From assembly GCA_964390795.1 (NCBI GenBank), contig CAYMLQ010000090.1:1-17036 (forward strand): a stretch of DNA of 17,036 nucleotides. The letters are read 5' to 3'. The DNA comes from CAYMLQ01 sp964390795 (GTDB lineage Bacteria; Verrucomicrobiota; Kiritimatiellia; RFP12; UBA1067). The position numbers and the translations under genes were made by a program. Below, in pieces: positions 13,397 through 17,036 of this stretch. How positions within the stretch are numbered: position 1 is the first letter of the stretch; each line of letters starts with the position of its first letter. The notes under the pieces are model-generated. The model was not told the DNA's origin. It ran no database searches and saw only the letters and a program-made list of their open reading frames with translations.

Positions 13397-13466
13397 CCAA
13401 CTCCTAACTCCTAAATTTCAAATCCTAACTCCTAACTCCTAACTACTAACTCCTAACTACTAACTC
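13397..13466. repeat. Heptamer tandem array, 10 units (CTAACTC type), directly before the ATP-grasp gene
   Basis: In 7-base phase from 13397: CCAACTC, CTAACTC, CTAAATT, TCAAATC, CTAACTC, CTAACTC, CTAACTA, CTAACTC, CTAACTA, CTAACTC. It occupies nearly all of the gap between the JetD-like and ATP-grasp genes and ends six bases before the ATG, so no ribosome site remains there. No spacers are present, so this is not a CRISPR array. Confidence 0.9.
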
Positions 13467-13472
13467 CTCCCT

Positions 13473-14792
13473 ATGCTCACCCCCTACACGACAACCCTCA
13501 CCGACGAGGCGCAGCGCCGCGGCATCCGCGTCACCCTGATCAACCCTGATCCCGATCTGCCCATTTTCGAACTCTCCCGCGACGGCAAGACCGTGCGCTG
13601 CTTCAACGCGCTCACGGATCTCGTCGGTGCCGCCACCTACCATCTGCTCAACAACAAGCGCGCCTGTCACGCCTGGCTGGCCAGCCGCCGCATCCCCGTG
13701 CCCGCGCAGCTCGCCTACGACGAGGCCCGCCCCGAAGACGCGCTCGCCTTCTTGCGCGACCATGCGCCTATCGTCGTCAAGCCCTGCATGCAGTGGGGAG
13801 GCCGCGGCGTCTCCATGGGCGTGCGCACCCCGCACGACCTGCACGCCGCAGTCCGCTTTGCGCGGCAGTTCGAGCCCGACGTGATCTTTGAGGAGACCGT
13901 CCCCGGCGAAGACCTGCGCGTCATCCTCACCGGCGGCGAACTGGCCGCGGCTATCCGTCGAACCCCGGCGGCGGTCACCGGCGACGGCCTCCGCACCCTC
14001 CGCCAACTGATCGTGAGCCGCAACGCCCACCGCCGCCGCGAAGATCCCAGCAACGTCATCCCCTGGAACGCCGAGACGCGCCGCAACCTCGCGGAACTCG
14101 GCCGTTCGCCCAGCGACATCCCCGCACCGGGCGAACGCGTGCGGGTGCGCCTCACCAACAACTACCACACCGGCGGCACGTGCGACATCGTCACCGACGC
14201 CGTGCCCGCCCGCGCCCTCAAGATCGCCCAGCGCATCGCGTGCGAACTCAGCCTGCCGCTCGTGGGCGTGGATTTTCTGCACGACCGCGCCTCGCGCCGC
14301 CTGACCGTCATCGAGGTCAGCCCCGACATGGCCATCTCCCCGCCCGAAGGCGCGACAGTGGCGAAGCGCTTTCTCGATCATTTGTTCCCGTCACAACACT
14401 CAACGCCTGACGAGAAAAGACGACTTCGAGAGCATTTGGTAACACACGCACTCTTACGAATCGAGAATGCAATCGGCATCCCTCCACACCCTTTTGAGAG
14501 ACCAAGTCCCGATGCGGACTTCTGGGTGCTCGAACTGTGCTATAAGTCGGAGTCGTTAGAAAAGTGGCAGTCGCGGGCCGAGCCAATCTTGCAGAGTCAC
14601 TTTAAGAATGTGAGAAAATGGGTTAAGTCTGGATCCAAGTGTTTTCTCCATGTACAAACGAGTCACCCCGTTCCCATGTATCCCGCCGTTTTCAGTCCCA
14701 CGTTTCTTTCTGTACTCTCGAAACTCAACTGCACACTTGAAACACGAAACGAAGATCCCGCCTTGCCATCAACTTTTAATTGCAATCGATAA
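13473..14792 (+). CDS. ATP-grasp amino-acid/peptide ligase (cyanophycin synthetase-type) with an extra C-terminal domain
   Basis: 439 residues. Residues about 40-305 match the ATP-grasp core of CphA/NGG-synthetase-like ligases: HLLNNKRACHAWLASRRIPVPA (58-78 in pattern), VVKPCMQWGGRGVSMG (101-116, nucleotide loop), GEDLRVILTGGELAAA (145-160), TGDGLRTLRQLI (169-180), NNYHTGGTCDIVTD (229-242) and GVDFL then VIEVSPDM (265-286). Such enzymes join a carboxylate to an amine via an acyl phosphate. The metal-binding E-x-N is E281-V-S283 here, so the Asn is replaced. Residues about 310-439 are encoded by visibly AT-richer DNA and do not belong to the usual fold; WVLELCYKSESLEKW and the rest weakly recall DUF4279-type domains. 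The ATG follows a heptamer array with no Shine-Dalgarno. The substrate is unknown; same-strand placement after the JetD-like gene suggests a shared unit. Confidence 0.75.
   Translation: MLTPYTTTLTDEAQRRGIRVTLINPDPDLPIFELSRDGKTVRCFNALTDLVGAATYHLLNNKRACHAWLASRRIPVPAQLAYDEARPEDALAFLRDHAPIVVKPCMQWGGRGVSMGVRTPHDLHAAVRFARQFEPDVIFEETVPGEDLRVILTGGELAAAIRRTPAAVTGDGLRTLRQLIVSRNAHRRREDPSNVIPWNAETRRNLAELGRSPSDIPAPGERVRVRLTNNYHTGGTCDIVTDAVPARALKIAQRIACELSLPLVGVDFLHDRASRRLTVIEVSPDMAISPPEGATVAKRFLDHLFPSQHSTPDEKRRLREHLVTHALLRIENAIGIPPHPFERPSPDADFWVLELCYKSESLEKWQSRAEPILQSHFKNVRKWVKSGSKCFLHVQTSHPVPMYPAVFSPTFLSVLSKLNCTLETRNEDPALPSTFNCNR
14395..14792 (+). other. AT-richer 3' segment of the ATP-grasp gene
   Basis: Base composition and codon choice change abruptly near 14395 (A/T-ending codons such as CGA, TTA and AAA appear), while the frame continues 130 codons past the natural end of the ATP-grasp domain (VAKRFLDHLFP). 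This suggests a joined-on foreign segment. Confidence 0.6.
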
Positions 14793-14807
14793 CGGATATG
14801 TTATCTT
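14780..14807 (+). promoter_or_regulatory. abiE promoter with an operator-like inverted repeat
   Basis: TTGCAA (14780-14785) and TATCTT (14802-14807) are 16 bases apart. The perfect repeat GATAAC-N6-GTTATC (14788-14805) sits between and over them, ideally placed for repression. AbiEi antitoxins are known to repress their own operon through inverted repeats. The site also overlaps the stop of the ATP-grasp gene. The predicted transcription start coincides with the abiEi ATG at 14814, and no ribosome site precedes it, so the message may be leaderless. Confidence 0.6.
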
Positions 14808-14813
14808 TCTCGC

Positions 14814-15455
14814 ATGAATTTTGACTCCCTCGTGAAGTTGACCGGGGCTATGCCGCATTTCGACTTACCGTTGCTGGTGCAGGCTTTCGATGACCCGCGC
14901 GCGTCGATCCGGGTGCAGCTTTCGCGTTGGGCGCGGCAGGGCAAGGTGATCGGACTGCGGCGCGGGTTTTACACGCTGGCGGAACCCTATCGCAGCGCGC
15001 CCGCCTCGCCCGCCGCCCTCGCGAACGCGCTCTATCGCCCCGCCTACCTGAGCGGGCTCTGGGCTCTGGGTTTTTACGACCTGATCCCCGAGCGGGTCCA
15101 CTGGCTGACGAGCGTGACCACCCGCCCGCCGCAGCGCTTCGAAAACCCGTTCGGCCTGTTCGACTACCGGAACATCAAGCAAGAGGCTTTCTTCGGTTAC
15201 CGGACCGTCCGCGACGGAACGGTTGATATCCTGGTGGCCGACCCGGAAAAGGCGCTGCTGGATCACTGGCATCTCAACGAAGGCGAATGGACGATGGAGA
15301 GGCTGGAGGAGATGCGCTATCAAAACGCGGAGCGTGTGGACGCTGAGCGACTGCGCGCTTATGCCGCCCGCTACCGTAGCCCGCGCCTGGAGCGTGCGGT
15401 CGAACGCTGGACGCCGGTCGTTATCGCGGCAGAGAAAGGGACGGTGACGCTATGA
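14814..15455 (+). CDS. abiEi: AbiEi-family type IV antitoxin / transcriptional repressor
   Basis: 213 residues. The N-terminus (about 16-58) is a winged helix-turn-helix ending RWARQGKVIGLRRGFYTLAE, typical of AbiEi; the rest carries the family pattern (YRPAYLSGLWALGFYDLIPE, then VTTRPP, FGYRTV and ILVADPEKALLD). AbiEi counteracts the AbiEii nucleotidyltransferase and represses the operon by binding inverted repeats. ATG 14814 directly follows the promoter. Its stop overlaps the toxin start by ATGA. In phages and plasmids such pairs act in abortive infection or stabilisation. Confidence 0.88.
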   Translation: MNFDSLVKLTGAMPHFDLPLLVQAFDDPRASIRVQLSRWARQGKVIGLRRGFYTLAEPYRSAPASPAALANALYRPAYLSGLWALGFYDLIPERVHWLTSVTTRPPQRFENPFGLFDYRNIKQEAFFGYRTVRDGTVDILVADPEKALLDHWHLNEGEWTMERLEEMRYQNAERVDAERLRAYAARYRSPRLERAVERWTPVVIAAEKGTVTL

Positions 15456-16249
15456 AAGAGCAAGCGCTGGCGCTTGCCCGTGACGCCTCCGACTCCGGGA
15501 TGGCCTTGAACCTGCTGCGGGAATACCTGCAAGCCTTTGTGCTGCGCGCGCTGCACGATTGCGAGGCGTTCCAGTCGCTCGCCTTTGTCGGCGGCACCGC
15601 CCTGCGCTTCTTGCACGGGCTTCCGCGCTTTTCCGAAGACCTCGATTTCTCGCTTGAACAGCGCGAGGGCTACGACGGCATGGCGTGGATGGCGGCGGTG
15701 AAACGCGAGCTGACGCTGGCGGGCTTCGAGCCGGAGGTGACGTGGAACGACCGCAAGACCGTACATACGGCCTGGGTGCGCCTGGCTGGCATACTGAGGG
15801 AAGCAGGTCTTTCGGCGTTTGCCGAGCAGAAGTTGTCCATCAAGCTTGAGATCGACACGCGCCCCCCAGCTGGCGCGCATTCCGAACGGCGGGTGGTGAC
15901 CCGCCACCTGAGTTTTCTGTTGCGGCACTACGACCTGCCGTCGCTGCTGGCGGGCAAGCTGCACGCGCTCATCACCCGCAGCTATGTGAAGGGCCGCGAC
16001 TGGTACGATCTGCTGTGGTATCTCTCGCAACGCCCGGCACCTGTCCCAAACCTGGCGTTCCTGCAACATGCGCTCGATCAGACGCAGGGGGCGGGTCAGT
16101 ACCATGCGCAGCGGTGGCGCGAACATGTTGGCGAGCGTTTGCAGCGGCTGGATATGCAGGCCGTGCGCAACGACGTGCTGCCGTTTCTGGAGCGCGCTCA
16201 GGACGCGGAACTGCTGAACCGCGACAATCTAAAAGGACTGCTGGAATAA
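15452..16249 (+). CDS. abiEii: AbiEii-family nucleotidyltransferase toxin
   Basis: 265 residues with the four family motifs: GGTALRFLHGLPRFSEDLDF (47-66, with metal-binding D63 and D65), QKLSIKLEID (126-135), LLAGKLHALITR (165-176, K169) and KGRDWYDLLWY (180-190, D183). The family transfers nucleotides to targets such as tRNA and halts growth. The start overlaps the antitoxin stop (ATGA), the normal type IV arrangement. All catalytic positions I can see are intact, so it is probably active. Confidence 0.9.
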   Translation: MKEQALALARDASDSGMALNLLREYLQAFVLRALHDCEAFQSLAFVGGTALRFLHGLPRFSEDLDFSLEQREGYDGMAWMAAVKRELTLAGFEPEVTWNDRKTVHTAWVRLAGILREAGLSAFAEQKLSIKLEIDTRPPAGAHSERRVVTRHLSFLLRHYDLPSLLAGKLHALITRSYVKGRDWYDLLWYLSQRPAPVPNLAFLQHALDQTQGAGQYHAQRWREHVGERLQRLDMQAVRNDVLPFLERAQDAELLNRDNLKGLLE

Positions 16250-16277
16250 TCCCCTGTACGTACGGAGAAAACACACC

Positions 16278-17036
16278 ATGAAACCCCAAAATCACGCCCT
16301 CTTCCTTATCGCTCTCTTCGCCACCGCCGCCACGGCCGGCGGCGTGCTCGACGTCTCCCTGTTCGGCGCGTTTCCCAATGACGACAAGGACGACACCCTC
16401 GCCGTCCGCGCCGCCCTCACGCAGGCCAAGAAACAGGGTGCGAGCAAACTGGTGTTCCCCAAAGGCCGCTACGATTTTTATCCCGACAGGGCGTTCGAGC
16501 GCTATCAGTTTATCAGTAACAATGACGAAGGCCTCAAGCGCATCGTCTTCCCCATCGACGGCATGCGCCGGTTCGAGATCGACGGGCAGGGCTCGGACTT
16601 TCTTTTCCACGGCTTTCTCTCGCCCGTCACCATCGACAATGCCAGCGCCATCACGCTGCGCAATTTCACCGTCGACTATGTGCGAACCTTCCACAGCGAG
16701 GGCAAGATCCTTGCCGTCACCAACACACATGCCGATGTCGAGATCTCCGCTGAATACCCCTACTCCATCGAGAACGGCCTGCTGAAGTTCCACGACGGCA
16801 AGCCCGGAAAGGAGCGCACGCTCTTCCCGGTCAGCGCCATGCTGGAGTTCGACCCGGTAAAGCGCGAAACCGCCTATCAGGCCCGCGATTATTGGACCGG
16901 AGCCGATCTCCGCGCTGAGGATCTCGGCAACCGCCGCGTCCGCATCCTGCGCGAGAAGCTCAAAGGCACGCCCGGCAACATCTTCGTGTTCGGCCCCAAC
17001 CACCGCCTCGTATGCGGCATCACGATCACCGACAGC
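16278..17036 (+). CDS. Secreted right-handed beta-helix glycosidase, GH110-like, 5' part
   Basis: The frame from ATG 16278 runs 253 codons to the window edge without a stop. GGAG (16264-16267) lies ten bases upstream. A signal peptide (MKPQNHALFLIALFATAATA) is followed by LDVSLFGAFPNDDKDDTLAV (the usual start of pectate-lyase-type helices), LVFPKGRYDFYPD, RFEIDGQGSDFLFHG and SAITLRNFTVDYVR. The last pattern, together with FISNN and FPIDG, resembles GH110 alpha-1,3-galactosidases, which act on terminal galactose of host glycans. The catalytic region is beyond the window, so GH28 or another beta-helix family is not excluded. The gene is only 28 bases from abiEii but shows no functional link to it. 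Confidence 0.65.
   Translation, partial: MKPQNHALFLIALFATAATAGGVLDVSLFGAFPNDDKDDTLAVRAALTQAKKQGASKLVFPKGRYDFYPDRAFERYQFISNNDEGLKRIVFPIDGMRRFEIDGQGSDFLFHGFLSPVTIDNASAITLRNFTVDYVRTFHSEGKILAVTNTHADVEISAEYPYSIENGLLKFHDGKPGKERTLFPVSAMLEFDPVKRETAYQARDYWTGADLRAEDLGNRRVRILREKLKGTPGNIFVFGPNHRLVCGITITDS

Noticed and set aside
12211..13407. 398-codon frame overlapping the JetD-like gene
   Set aside because: Arg/Ala/Pro-rich out-of-frame shadow; the other frame carries the Toprim motifs.
13397..13466. CRISPR array
   Set aside because: Units are 7 bases and contiguous, with no spacers and no cas genes in the window.
11855..16249. Complete Wadjet system
   Set aside because: Only a JetD-like protein is present; none of the neighbouring frames resembles JetA, JetB or JetC.
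1..17036. Transposase, integrase, tRNA or rRNA genes
   Set aside because: No frame shows transposase or integrase motifs, and no tRNA- or rRNA-like sequence was seen on either strand.

Overview
The window is high-GC, densely coding bacterial DNA. Secreted glycoside hydrolases (GH106-like, GH110-like, a GH97 remnant), a very large exported FAD oxidoreductase with a carbohydrate-binding-like insert, a DUF481 outer-membrane protein, an energy-converting hydrogenase-related complex and abundant intergenic short repeats together suggest an anaerobic, polysaccharide-degrading member of the PVC group (Kiritimatiellota, Verrucomicrobiota or Lentisphaerota type). This placement is an inference; there is no rRNA or other marker gene in the window.

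Layout. (1) 1-1243: the end of an operon for a membrane respiratory/hydrogenase-like complex. The 3' part of a large (NuoD/HycE-like) subunit lacks the usual C-terminal CxxC nickel ligands; it overlaps by ATGA a NuoB/HycG-like small subunit with an N-terminal two-cluster ferredoxin domain. A perfect 30-bp palindrome covers the stop codon. (2) 1244-2886, mostly minus strand: a GH97-like frame that has lost most of its catalytic barrel and contains two heptamer tandem arrays, preceded by a decayed scrap of a response-regulator receiver domain. (3) 3144-8318, plus strand: a 1345-residue secreted GH106-type alpha-L-rhamnosidase-like enzyme with a LamG-like insert and an in-frame palindromic element, then a DUF481 outer-membrane barrel protein with its own promoter. 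(4) 8323-8453: a small element with 16-bp terminal inverted repeats between convergent genes. (5) 8456-11848, minus strand: a double-module FAD-dependent oxidoreductase. (6) 11855-12175: a divergent promoter region with a 35-nt perfect hairpin and short repeats. (7) 12176-16249, plus strand: a defence-like island made of a JetD-like (DUF2220, Wadjet nuclease subunit) Toprim protein without JetABC, a CphA-type ATP-grasp ligase with an AT-richer extra C-terminal domain, and an AbiEi/AbiEii type IV toxin-antitoxin pair with an operator-like inverted repeat in its promoter. (8) 16278-end: the 5' part of a secreted right-handed beta-helix enzyme, GH110-like.

Two themes stand out. One is the orphan JetD-like protein plus ATP-grasp ligase next to AbiE, a possible undescribed defence or DNA-processing module. 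The other is a set of heptamer tandem arrays at five places. They look like different repeats (GGAGGTC, AGCGTTG, GGAGTTA, AGTGTTC) but fit one degenerate 7-mer, RGNGKTN, and they occur both between genes and inside an open reading frame.
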